Shown: positions 37,481 to 48,526 of the stretch, piece after piece
Numbering within the stretch: position 1 is the stretch's first letter
Layout: each line of letters begins with the position of its first letter
Source of the DNA: Dasyornis broadbenti
Taxonomy: Eukaryota > Chordata > Aves > Passeriformes > Dasyornithidae
DNA length: 64,000 nt
Assembly (NCBI GenBank): GCA_013397935.1
Contig: VZRN01005891.1
Location: 720,547 to 784,546 of the forward strand
Reading direction: 5' to 3'
Made by a program: the position numbers and the translations under genes
Notes under the pieces: generated by a model
The model's input: only the letters and a program-made list of their open reading frames with translations
Told to the model about the DNA's origin: nothing
The model's database searches: none

Positions 37481-40400
37481 GTAAGCAGCACCCTGTGAAC
37501 AATGAATGACTAGAAATAGCAAATGAGGATCTTAAAAAGCATTACTTGTTTGCAGTCTAGGCAGGGGAGATGAAAAGAAACAGGACTTAATACCATATTA
37601 GCATGTTAACATGTTCAAATCTCCAGAATGTGGGCAAAGAGTAGATTAAGAACATTGTCAAAGGGTTTTTTATTCCTTTGAAGAATTAAAACAAATTTTA
37701 GGGAATGGAAGCTCTGGAGATTCCACAATGCAGGAACAGCCACATTACCTGCACAGTAAGGATGGAAGTCTGGTGCCTGATGCATGTCAGGATATTTCTG
37801 GCAGCACGAGATTCTCTCAGAAACCTCAGAGATCAGCAAATAAAAACATATGCATTAAAAACCACACAGTTTACATCTCTCAGCTTGGACACAAAACACA
37901 TGTGCTATGTTTAGAAATACTGTTACACAAACAAAAATATTGTTGCACAAAGTGAAAGCAAATAATTTTAAAAAATAATAAGCATTGACCTGCTTGCAAA
38001 CTCATTTTCTTCAGGGCAGTGCTCATAAAAGCCTGTTATTAACTGCATATCACCCAGGCAAAGTTCTCCCAGTCCAGTCTTTCAAAGTGATGCACTGTGA
38101 CACTTTGCAGATAAATGCAGCTGAACGTTTTCCTGCCCTGTCCAGCACTCACATCTGTCAGGGCTGTCTCAGCAAAGTGGAACAGACCCTGCTGGCAGCT
38201 GTTGGCTGCCTGGAAAGCACCAGAGAGAAAGCAAAGGGGCCACGGGGTCCTCTCAGCTACCACAGGGCATCTCTGTTTCATTTCAGACCAATTCAGCCCC
38301 AGACTGAGGAGCAGCTTCTGTTCCTGGAGCTGTCCTAAATAAGAATAATTCCCTTTGAACAGCTCTGGGGTCTTTCAGCAGCACAATCTCCTGATTGCTC
38401 CTGCAGTGGCTGCACAGGGCATTTGCAGCACTGAGCACTTGATAAAGCCTTTAGAGAAAGGCCCCAGCAGCAGCGTGAGTGACAGCTGCAGGAACGTGCT
38501 GGCACAACTGAATTTTATCTTGCACCACCTTGGGTGCTTTCTTTTGTGTGCTCATCCTCAGCACCAGAAAAGCCATTCTGAGAAGTTTGTGCTTTTTACA
38601 TGGATCAGGTACATAACATTTGAGAAAGAAGGCACGGACTATCCCATCCTTGGGCGAGGTTATTTCTCATGTGACATCTCCAGAGTTGTGAACTGCTCTT
38701 CAGCAGCCCCAGCAGCCAGTGCATGGAGTGAGGGGTGGAAATATTAATGACACATTTCAGAAGAGAAAACTGAAATTCAAAAGTGCTCAACAGTAAATGA
38801 CAACTACAGGTTAAATCAAATCCTGAATACCCAACAGGTGACATTTATGATAACATCAGAAACAAAAGGCTTGAAATACTTGGTCAAACCTAGCAAGCCT
38901 TGATAATTAGCTGGCTGAAATAAGAATGCTGATATAGTGCATGGAAAATTGTGGTTGAAACCTTTTATCAGTGTCCCTGTATGGGTGAGGGTATAGAAAG
39001 GGAAGCATCATCACATTATTTCCAGATTAAATAAGATTAAGTTCAAAAGCATTTTGAATTGGATTAAATTATATTTTAAAACTGCTAAACGTTCATTCAT
39101 TTTACCCCATTCCCTATTCATTACATAAAATCTTAAATTTTAAAATCTGTTGGGTGGAAATTTAACTTTCCTGTCACAGCATGAGCCTGAAGACTGCCTA
39201 TTAAAAGATTGCATGTGACTGAGCACAAGAAAGCTGTCAGCCATGGCAGGAATTCTGCTAAATGCTAAGGGATAGAGACTAATGCTGAATAATGCCAGGA
39301 GCTGTGAGTACAGATATGCTCCTGTAATCCTGTGAAACTGAGCAAAAACCCCTGGTAGGTCCAGGAAGCTGCAAACAAGAGTAGCTCAAACTGAATGTGG
39401 TGGCTCATGTTCTTTCAGACATAATGAAGTTAATTATGTGTAAGTGTTGACTGCACGATCAATTTATCCCTTTGGGAAATATGAGAGAAGATTTTTAAAA
39501 AAGCTTTTTTCCATATAAGCAAGCCAGTGTCAGTGTGGATGCAAGCGTCATCCCATGTCCCCAGATGCTGGAGCTGCTGTGGTGCTGTTCAAGGATCTCC
39601 CAAAGGGCAGCAGAAGTCCTGATGGCTGCTCTGGTTCCCAGTGGGATGAAGAATTCCTGGTTGTGTGAATCCTCTGCGAGAAACTCTGCTGCATCCAGCT
39701 GCCAAACCGCCCCCTTACCTCTCTGAATTACACTTTCCTTCCAGATCACATCCAGTGTAAGGAACAGCAACGCCAAGTACATCATAGAGGGCGAATATGC
39801 CAACACCATCTTCAAGGTGGAGGAAACCAGTGGGGATGTCTACGCCTTCGAGAGGCTTGACAGGGAAAAGAAGGCAGAGTACGAGCTGACAGCCCTCATT
39901 ATTGACAGAACAAACAACAGGTCACTGGAACGCCCCTCGAAATTCATCATCAAGGTCTATGACACCAATGACAACAGCCCTGTGTTTGTACAAAAGGTGT
40001 TCAATGGATCTGTCCCAGAAATGTCACCAGTAGGTATGTCCTCCCATCACTCATGTCCCCTCATGGCTGGGGTTAAAAAGCAGAATTTATACTAAATAAA
40101 TGCACCTTGACAATTCTTTTCTAGGAACTTCAGTCACCAAAGTGACAGCTGTGGATGCTGACGACCCAACAGTGTCAGGTCATGCCACGGTGAAATACCA
40201 AGTCACTAAAGGAGGCGAAAATTTCACCATTGATGACTCTGGTAAGTCAGACACACAAATGTCCTTACACTTTGTCCTTGCCCTACCCTTTGAAGAAAAC
40301 ACAGTTTTAAGCCTTTTTCATTCTGGAAAAGAGGAATAATAATTAAAAAATACTATTTCAAACATGATTTAGAAAGGTTTTTAATTCACACTCCCACAAT

Positions 40401-43400
40401 GCCACTCTGTGCATCTGGAAATGAACTAATAAAATCAGGATATCAGCTGCCATGAACAAAATGAGAAGATAAACAGTAATTTTTTTCCCACTTATGGAAA
40501 GACTGACAGGAGCTAAGATAAATTCACATTTCCATTTCAGCATAGATACTGTTCCTGTGACCAAACAGGAAAAGGGAATATATAAATTCTGAAGCAGTAT
40601 TCAATAATCAATAATCAGTTGCTTTCCTACACTTTCTAGCTTAAATTTTGCCCAGTTTTAAAAGCAATGTCAGTATGTCTTTAACCACACTAATCTCCTA
40701 GAGCAAAACGCAGGTAAAGATGTTAAAGATCAGTTAAAAGGAATATTCTCCATAAACTCTCCTAAAAATTCCATCACACAGAAAAATTTCTAACATTTCT
40801 TGAAAAATACCACTGTAAAATTGCTACTTAGAGCAGAATGTGTGGAGATAAGAAAAGGTAAAAATTTGCTGTCAAAATTAGAGATGTTGGATGAGCTGCA
40901 AAATCTAATTGTATTCAATGTGGTTTTTTCACAGGTGTGATTTATACAAAAGAGCCTAATTTAGACAGAGAGACTAAATCAACATATGAGGTTGTTGTTG
41001 AAGCCAAAGATGGCCTGGGGTCTTTTGGGGAATCCAGCACAGCCACGGTGATCATCACTTTGTCCGACATCAACGACAACTTCCCAGTGTTCAAACACCG
41101 TGAGTGTCACACGAGCTCTGAACCACCTGCAAACCGAGGGCTGACACAACCACAACGAGTTTAGGGCACAGCCCAGCACAATTCAACTTTCCTTACAAAC
41201 GACCAAAAGAATCTTACATATTCAGAAGCTCCTCTGTTTCAGCCACAGCCACTTTTCCTGGTGGATGCACTAGAGCAGAAAACAAAAACCAGTATTGATT
41301 TCATCGCTTTGCTAAAGATCGTGACAATTTGGGGTATTATGTATACTTTTATGAAAAATACAGCAAAGCACTGTCTTAGAGATATTCAATGCTGAATTCT
41401 CAATGAAATATTTTTCTGTGCATCTATGAAGTAGGGACATTTTTAACTAAGTTCTAACTTTCATGTACACGCTCTTTATGTCTTGTTCTCTTTTTTCAAC
41501 AGTATCATTTCACTTTAAAGTCCCTGAAAACATTTCGGTGGGAGGAGAAGTTGGCAGAGTCAAAGTAGAAGATATTGATGAACCACAACACAGAAATACA
41601 AGATACAGCTTTATCCAAGGGGAGTTCAGGGACACCTTTGACATTGAAGCAAATCCATACACAAATGAAGGAATCATTAGGCCAAAGAAGGTACTCTTCC
41701 CTGTAACAAAGATGATTATTGTGGTTTTCCATGTGTAATGAGTGGGGTTTTTAGTGTAGGACTAGCAGCAGGGAAAAATGGAAATGCATGAAAGCCAGCA
41801 TGAAAAATATTGATCCTGAACACCTGAACACCTGCTCTCTAAGCTCTGGGAGAAGCAGAACTGGCGATTTCTAGTCTTTTCAACCTTCAGACCTGAAAAC
41901 TCCAGAATGACTGAAGAGGGCAGTGGGGGCTGTGTCAGATATTCAGATTATGCACTACGGGCTCCTCTCAAACTTCAAGTAGTTGGATGCTTCAGAGAGT
42001 CAGTGATTTAAGAGTTGAACCAATTGGCTAACAAAGAATCTTTCACTTCTGCAGCCCACATGAAACTAAAGCAGAAAATGTGAACAAGTCCACCTGACTT
42101 CTTTTCTAAAAGTCTTTTTGCAGTTTGGCATTTGCTCCAATCCGAGCCACAGCTCCCTTACTTTCCTCAGGGTGTTTTCAGAGCTTCCCCACTAATTTCT
42201 TATAAGTCTTTAAGACTCTCCAAAGCCTTTATTATGGTTTGTTCTTTGTTTTTGTTTTTTTTAAATTCTCAAACCTACTTGATTTGTACCAAGGGACTGC
42301 TGCAGAGCATTGCCAAACCAAGACTTCATTGATTCCATTGACTTGCTGTAAGAAAAAAAAGAGGAGAGAGGACTATAAATCAGCTCCTGTAATCCTCAGA
42401 TTGACAGGAATGTGTTTTTCACTTCCAAATGTGTCTCTGTAACTGTTAAGACTAGAAATGTCATTAAGAAGAGAAAACTGTCAGGAAAAACAGTACCAAG
42501 TACTTCAAGACTGGCAGTAAAATCCTCATCTGTGGTCACACTGGGTATGAGCAGCTTTTCTTCACCTGGTACAACTCTTCCCCTGGTCTTCCCAGGACGT
42601 GAGGATCGCAGTGCCTGCCCAGGGGAGAAGCAGTCAGAGACCCCACACACACACCCTGAGTGATTTGGAACCAGTTCTTCTCTTAACACGTAGTGGGCAA
42701 AGTTCACCACCCAGTTTTGTAATGTGACTTTGGCAGTGCACGTCATAATTTTAAAAATGCAGCCGTGTGAGATAAAATTCCAGCTGCTGGATAAGTCCCA
42801 TCACTTCCCTTTGTAATGTCTACCCAAAGAGAAAAACAAGGGTCACCACAACTGCTGCGTATCTCAGTGCTTTTAGAATCTCAGGTGGTAGAACAAAGGA
42901 AACTTTGAAATGAACATTTCTCACTGCCCGAGCTCCTGGCCTTCCTCCCATTGTGTGATTCCTTTTATAATCTCAGGCAATGGAAAAAACAGGGAAGAGG
43001 ATGTCATTTATCACTAAATGCCCCAGCTATCAGTTAGCGCAGATCTGAAATCTGCCTTGAATGCCTTCAGATCACAAAGCTTAGCCAAGAGGAGAATCTC
43101 TTCCCCAGCCTTTGGGGCAAAGGAGCTAAGTAAGTTTTGGTAATTAAAGGATTATAAAAAGAAAATTATTTAAGCCAAGAGGTACTTGCTGAACTCAGAA
43201 CACTGGATGAATCTGTTCCACACCAGGGGTTGTTTGAGCCACGCTATGATAGAGAAGTTCAGCTGGGAAATGCAGTTGCATGGGTCCAGCCAAGATGCTA
43301 TTTGGTAACATTTCCAAACATGAATTAGAGCACAGAGCTTAAAGCTGCACAGATAGTCAATGGAAAGTTTGCTTAGACATCACCAATGGAAGAATAAATG

Positions 43401-46400
43401 TAATTATCTCTTTTTATAGCCCCTGGACTTCGAAACAGTAGCAGAATATAGGTTTAGCATTGAAGCAACAGACCCCACCGTTAACCTTCGCCATTTCAAA
43501 CCCGGCAACCCCCGGAGCATCTCAACAGTCACCATTGAAGTCACTGACGTGGACGAGCCTCCTGTCTTCACTAAACTCCCATATGAATTTAAAGTAAGGG
43601 AAAATCATGCAGAAGTAAAAACACTTGGTTCAGTTCATGCAGAGGACCCCGACGCAGCTAAACGGAAAATCAGGTAAGACAACAGCAGATTTAGAATTCT
43701 ATTTAAAAGTGCAGAATTCATTAATGATGCCAAGAATTTGACAAAGAACTGAGACTTCGGCCCTATTTTTCAGGATCTGCACGCCAAGCAAAACAAAAAA
43801 ATTCCAATTTGATTTTCCCATCATGGCAGCCATGGATATATACAGTCACCAAAAGCTGAACATAAATTACATTTACACATGTAATTACCACATGGACTTA
43901 CTGATAAAACATTTGCACATCTAGGGAAAAAATATAATCCTGGATATTTTTACATGGTTATAATTTATTGTTACATTTTTATTGTAAGAAACCTCTCAAG
44001 CATGTGCTTCGAGAAGAAAATAGACTTCTGGAAGAGCAAAGTACAGTAATTTGGAAACACTTCCGACAGATGTATTTCACTCTAACAGCTTGCACAGTCT
44101 TAGGGAAATATTCTCAGCCCTCCTGGTCAAGATATTAATGTAATTTGTCATACAAAAACTCTCCGACCTTCCTCTAGGAAGAAATGAAGTGAAACACAGC
44201 ATTTTCAGCCTTGCATTAACAATTCTCATTTTAAACAAAAAACAGATACATGCTACGAAGAGCTAGTCCTAATGGAGACTACGTCAGGGTATCCAATACT
44301 GGAGTCATCCAGCTTCCCAAGCCTCTGGACAGAGAATTCAGCTCCTCATACAACATCACTGTAGCAGCTCTGGAGATCCTTGAAGATGGTGAGTGCCACC
44401 CATTTCCAAGTAGGAAAGCAACCCAGGTACACCTTTCCAGCAGGGCTGTGGCTTAGCAAAAAGGAAAGGCACAACCTGACAGCCTGTTGCTTCTGAGCTA
44501 GGAACAAAAAGGGTGCTGCAGGGTTTGCACAATCATCTTCCAAATCCAACAAGTCCCTACAAATAGGTCAAAGATCATTTTAAGATTTGGCCCCTGGTTT
44601 TGCTCAGCTTCAGGGAGCAGGGCAGGCCAGTCCCAACTTGGTTTGGTATGTCACAATACCAAATGACGGACATGGCCTGTTCTGTCCATGTTGCCTTAGT
44701 GCCAGAGAATGGTGCTCAATCCATAGATATGCAGTGGGAAGAATCAGGAAGCCATAAGCTACTGGCATTTTATTCCCCAAAGATCCTTGATAACTTAACC
44801 ATTAGGAAAAAAATTAAGAAAATATCTAAATCTCAGAGGAAAAGTTTAAATTCTGAGGGAGCTAGAAATTTTTCATCATGTGGGAGGCACAGGAACGGGC
44901 ACAAAGTGTGGGAAGGGGAGTGTAAGCCAGCACTGGGACTCCAGACTTCTGAGACGTGTACCTTTGTTGTCATTCCAGGCCGTCTTTCCGACAGAGAGTC
45001 ACATGCCCACGTTCACGTAATCGTTGATGATGTAAATGATAATGCTCCAGAACTTGTTTCTCCTGAGGAACCACGAGTGTGTGAAAATGCTGCACCAGGA
45101 AAGGTGAGACAGGGAGCGTTTTTCCCTGAAACCTGAATTACTGCTTGTAAGCTCAAGAGCAAGGCATCTTTTAATAAAAGTGACTCTCAGTTTTCATGCC
45201 AAAACACCTGATCATCTCACTGATTCCCAAAACATCAGTGGTCAGGAATATCTCTTAAGGACATTACACTGTTGGAATATTGACTTTTATCTGCTTGCAC
45301 ACATGGGCTGCACTGCTCCTCTCCCCCCAGGCTCTCATGTATGTGTATGAACAGTTCAGCCATGAAGGACAGTCAAGCTTTTTCTCAGCAAAAATCAGCA
45401 ACTGAGTTCTGTCACCGAATGCTCCTGAAAAACCATTTCAAAATAGTGAGAGAAACATTGCTGCATGTAGCATTATTGCAGTAGTCATAGAGTGCAGGGA
45501 TCTGCACACACATATCTGTCAGTACTTGGCACAAACAGTGTTGGTATTTTGGATTCTCATGGTTTGCCTCAGACACAAGCAGTCAGCCCATACATGTAAT
45601 ATTTCTTTAATTAAGACACTTTGTGCCGTGGTTTAGGGATGGTACTCCCTAATTTAATGCTCCCACTGAAACTCCAAACCACATACCTCTCGCTCCCCCT
45701 CTTTTCCACTGCAGCAGGATGGAGAGGAGAATGGGAAGCACAAAAGGTAAAGATCATGGGCTGAGATAAGAACAATTTACTGGAAACATCAATGAGATAA
45801 GAACATGAACAGTAATAGCAACAATATAAATAAAAAAAAAATATATATATATATATATAAAAATAAAGAGAGTGTGGAGCAGTCCCACCACCCAAAGTGC
45901 TCCCTCTGGCTTGGGACCAGCATTACCCCACTACTCCATCAGCCACACTTGTTCGGACAGAAGGAATCCCTTCTCCCAGGAAGAGAATCCCTTTCCCCTC
46001 CCAGCAATGACATGGGGTGGTATAGAATAACCTCTGTGCCCCCTCCCAGGTACTGGAAAAAAAAAAATTAACTTTTTCGTGGCTGGAACCATGACACGTG
46101 GTCACTGCCTGGACTGTCTGAGAGAACACACAAGGTATTAATTTCACCTTTAGTTTAATTTTTAAAATACCTTTGGGACACAATCAGGTACATTTTTTAT
46201 ATTTTATACATCTAATCTATGTCAGGCTGAGGATTTCATAACCCAAATGTGTCTCAAAGGCATTCCACAAATGACAGTCACACCTCAAAGTTGGCTGAGC
46301 ACTTGAGGAGACACCATCTTAGGCCTTTCAACAAGCCATATGTCTTTGAGCATAAGGCTTTTTTTATGCTTTCATTACACAAAATTTGAAGATTCAAAAC

Positions 46401-48526
46401 TGGTCTTTTTGAAGACCCACACAGAAATTGCGTGCCTTGAAAAACCTTGAGGAGGAGCATCATGAGATACCTGTGTGCTGCCCTTTACTGAGAGGTTACA
46501 CGGGCCACACAGCCCAGCTCGAATGTTCCACGTTTTATCACTGGAGGCAATGTGTGCTGCAAACCATGACCTCTTCCATCCTTGTAGGTGATCGTCAGGA
46601 TTTCAGCTGTTGACAAGGATGAAACATCACCCAGAGGTTTCTTCAGATTCTTACTGGCCACAGAAGACAGCAACTTCTCCCTGATTGAGAACTATGGTAG
46701 TGTATCCCTGCAATGCCTTTCCTCAGCTCCTCAGAGTGGGACCCTGGGACTCAGGGAAGAAAAGCTGGAGCACTGGCCTATGATTGGTCTAGCTGAGCTA
46801 ATTAACTCTTTATTTTTGAAGGCTTAACATACTATAAAAATAAGGTGCTTTTTGCCACCAAAATTTCACTGGGTTCTCTGAAGGCTGGCACTGTCTAAGG
46901 GGAAGAGGCACCAACTGACTGGTAATCTGTGAGGAAAATCTGGTAGGGATTATCACTTAATGAGATGTCATTACTTCTTCCAGATAACACTGCTAATATC
47001 ACTGTCAAATACGGGCAGTTTAATCGGGAACTTGCCAAATTCCACTACGTGCCTGTCCTCATCTCAGACAACGGCGACCCCGACCTCACCAGCACAAGCA
47101 CTCTTGTCATCGGCGTCTGCAAGTGCAACGAGAACGGAGACTTCACTTTCTGTGAGGAGAGAGCAAAGCAGGTCGGGGTCAGCATACAAGCACTGGTGGC
47201 AATTTTTGTCTGCATTTTCACAATCATTGGTGAGTATCTGACTTTTGGAATGTTGTCTGCACTATAATGTGAGGATTGTTTTGTTCTTTCTTTAGCTGAG
47301 ATCTACAAAAGCTTTGCGGCTATGGAATGGTCACGAAGCCAGGAATGCTGTACATATTTGATTCATCTCACATGCTCTCCCTCTCTGGCCTGTTAGCACA
47401 GCTTCAGCAGCAAAGCTGCTCGCCCCACTGGACAGGCTGAGTCACTGGAGAGGTTATTGCACACATGGATAAGAGATTTGATTTACTGGTACCAGCCTCA
47501 CACACAGCTATAAAACTGCAAATTTGTGCTGGGGCAATAACAACAGGATTTCTGTTTCCAAAGGCTGAACTAGTCTGGAAATCTTTTAAACAGTACAGTG
47601 AACAGAAATATATCTGTAACAAATCAGCAGACCCGTGCCTGTTCACTGCATTTGAAATCTATCAGAGAAGGCACAGCACTTTTTCTTGCCTGAGAACTGG
47701 CCTGCTTTGCAAGTACCACATAAGTTGCATTTGATACTTGACATTAACAGATTTACCAATTCAAGGCAGTAGTTGATTCAAGGAACTTGTGACACCATGC
47801 ATTGGTACTTGTGATTCCAGCTCAAAAGCCAGGTGGACAGTTCCTGTCCAGACTGAACTCCATCAACTAATCCTACAGTTAAATAGAAAATTTAACTATT
47901 TTTTAAATAAACATACGTTAAAAAACACTCCAGAAAAAAAATCACTTCAGATTGTGTTACGTATCTTAAAAGCAATTTGTTGTAGTGTCTTACTTCTCAA
48001 TTTACACATGCTCATCTAAGTTTCCTTTGCAGTCATTGCATTGCTGATTCTGCTGAGAAAGAGGCACAAGAAGGACCTGAGCGGCCTCGGGAGGAACGTG
48101 GCAGAGATCCACGAGCAGCTGGTCACCTATGATGAGGAAGGAGGTGGTGAGATGGACACCACCAGCTACGACGTGTCCGTGCTCAACTCCGTCCGCAAGA
48201 ACGGCCTGAAGGCGGACGCCGTTCCCTCTCCGTATGCACAGGTCCAGAAGCCTCCTGCAAACATCACCCCTGGTGCTGGGGGCATGGAGATGATGATTGA
48301 GGTGAAGAAGGATGAGGCTGACAATGACAGGGATTTGCTGCCCTACGACACTCTGCACATTTACGGCTACGAAGGCGCCGAGTCCATCGCCGAATCCCTC
48401 AGCTCCTTGGGCTCGGGCTCCTCGGACTCAGACATTGATTATGACTTTCTAAACGACTGGGGACCCAGGTTCAAGATGTTAGCTGAGCTGTATGGATCAG
48501 AACCAAGTGAAGATTTTATGTATTAA
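37292..48526 (+). CDS. CDH5: CDH5, VE-cadherin (cadherin 5), whole coding region, 11 coding exons
   Basis: Calcium-dependent homophilic adhesion receptor of endothelial adherens junctions; its tail binds p120-, beta- and plakoglobin-type catenins. Joined exons (37292-37480, 39745-40033, 40125-40241, 40935-41099, 41503-41690, 43420-43673, 44246-44388, 44979-45103, 46588-46696, 46984-47229, 48033-48526) total 2319 nt, giving 772 residues plus stop; human is 784. Seen: signal peptide about 1-18; basic site KRQKR ending at residue 40; mature start with Trp42 and Trp44 (type II-like strand swap); five cadherin repeats with LDRE and DxNDNxP-type calcium motifs; cysteines 483, 572, 574, 583 in EC5; membrane span about 593-616; tail ending in the beta-catenin-binding acidic/DYDF region. 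Tyr654, Tyr676 and Tyr719 align with human Y658, Y685 and Y731, Ser661 with S665, and the DEE endocytic motif is at 642-644. All introns are GT-AG and all phases agree. The identity is from family recall by eye, but it matches along the full length. Confidence 0.98.
39745..40033 (+). CDS. CDH5: CDH5 exon 3: most of EC1 and start of EC2
   Basis: The acceptor is CTTTCCTTCCAG. It codes for residues 64-160, with Gly160 split across the junction (phase 1). It contains the EC1 calcium motifs LDREK (101-105) and DTNDNSP (136-142), and two NxS glycosylation sequons (Asn121, Asn150). The donor is GTATGT. Intron 3 is only 91 bp, the shortest in the gene, and has an in-frame stop, so its retention would truncate the protein in EC2. 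Confidence 0.96.
40125..40241 (+). CDS. CDH5: CDH5 exon 4: first half of EC2
   Basis: The acceptor is TTCTTTTCTAG. It codes for residues 160-199 and enters and leaves in phase 1. It carries the AVDADDP calcium-binding motif (168-174), which is very close to the mammalian VE-cadherin sequence at this point. The donor is GTAAGT. Intron 4 is 693 bp and AT-rich. Confidence 0.96.
40935..41099 (+). CDS. CDH5: CDH5 exon 5: second half of EC2
   Basis: The acceptor is TTTTTTCACAG. It codes for residues 199-254. It has LDRETKS (208-214) and the DINDNFP linker motif (243-249) that closes EC2. The donor is GTGAGT, phase 1. Intron 5 is 403 bp. Confidence 0.96.
41503..41690 (+). CDS. CDH5: CDH5 exon 6: first part of EC3
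   Basis: The acceptor is CTTTTTTCAACAG. It codes for residues 254-316. It contains FKVPEN, EDIDEPQ (a VE-cadherin-like variant of the DxD motif; human has DPDEPQ), and NEGIIRP, which matches the mammalian NEGIIKP. A sequon (Asn263) is present. The donor is GTACTC, phase 0. Intron 6 is 1729 bp with no recognisable element. Confidence 0.95.
43420..43673 (+). CDS. CDH5: CDH5 exon 7: rest of EC3 and first half of EC4
   Basis: The acceptor is CTTTTTATAG. It codes for residues 317-401. It starts PLDFETVAEY, where most cadherins have LDYE or LDRE. It carries the DVDEPP linker (359-364), which replaces the usual DxNDNxP, as in mammalian VE-cadherin, and EDPDAA (391-396) of EC4. Arg401 is split (phase 2). 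The donor is GTAAGA. Confidence 0.96.
44246..44388 (+). CDS. CDH5: CDH5 exon 8: second half of EC4
   Basis: The acceptor is AAACAAAAAACAG, a weak pyrimidine tract, but the phase and alignment both require it. It codes for residues 401-449. It contains the LDREFSSSYNITV segment around residues 428-440, with a sequon at Asn437, matching human LDREVYPWYNLTV. The donor is GTGAGT, phase 1. Confidence 0.94.
44979..45103 (+). CDS. CDH5: CDH5 exon 9: end of EC4 and start of EC5
   Basis: The acceptor is TTGTCATTCCAG. It codes for residues 449-490. It carries DDVNDNAPE (465-473), closing EC4, and RVCENA (481-486), the first of the conserved membrane-proximal cysteines. The donor is GTGAGA, phase 0. 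The 1484 bp intron that follows contains the solo LTR. Confidence 0.95.
45624..46096. mobile_element. Solo LTR of an avian endogenous retrovirus, in CDH5 intron 9
   Basis: The element starts TGCCGTGGTTT and ends AACCATGACA, so it has imperfect TG...CA terminal inverted repeats. The interior has features of a common bird LTR family by recall: a C-rich CTCGCTCCCCCTC-like stretch, a GGAGAGGAGAATGGGAA-like purine stretch, and a GGGCTGAGATAAGAACAATTTA-like segment. These are followed by an A-rich part with an (AT)n run and a GGTATAGAATAACC-like segment. There is no internal retroviral coding sequence. I see no clear target-site duplication. The family is not named with certainty, and orientation is left open because the termini are near mirror images. 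Confidence 0.6.
45832..45860. repeat. A-run and (AT)n microsatellite inside the LTR
   Basis: A short A-run is followed by about ten AT units, within the A-rich middle of the LTR. It probably grew from the A/T-rich part of the element after insertion. Confidence 0.85.
46588..46696 (+). CDS. CDH5: CDH5 exon 10: EC5, first part
   Basis: The acceptor is ATCCTTGTAG. It codes for residues 491-527. ISAVDKDE (495-502) matches human ISAIDKDI. A sequon is present at Asn519. The donor is GTAGTG, a weaker site than its neighbours, phase 1. Intron 10 is 287 bp. Confidence 0.94.
46984..47229 (+). CDS. CDH5: CDH5 exon 11: rest of EC5 and most of the membrane span
   Basis: The acceptor is TACTTCTTCCAG. It codes for residues 527-609. 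It begins DNTANITVKYGQF, which is almost identical to human VE-cadherin. It includes the cysteine cluster C572, C574 and C583 and most of the membrane helix (593-608). The donor is GTGAGT, phase 1, within the codon for Val609. Confidence 0.96.
48033..48526 (+). CDS. CDH5: CDH5 exon 12: end of membrane span and cytoplasmic tail
   Basis: The acceptor is TTTCCTTTGCAG. It codes for residues 609-772, with stop TAA at 48524-48526. The end of the helix is followed by basic residues RKRHKK. The juxtamembrane p120-binding segment EIHEQLVTYDEEGGG includes DEE at 642-644. Tyr641, Tyr654, Tyr676, Tyr713, Tyr719 and Tyr721 are kept. The acidic serine run and the DYDFLNDWGPRFKMLAELYG block are the beta-catenin site. 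The tail lacks some of the proline/arginine-rich residues found around human 668-682 and 691-705, which explains most of the 12-residue length difference. Confidence 0.98.

Noticed and set aside
46960..47241. Second overlapping open frame across CDH5 exon 11
   Set aside because: It is out of frame with the conserved EC5 sequence; only the CDH5 frame matches the family.
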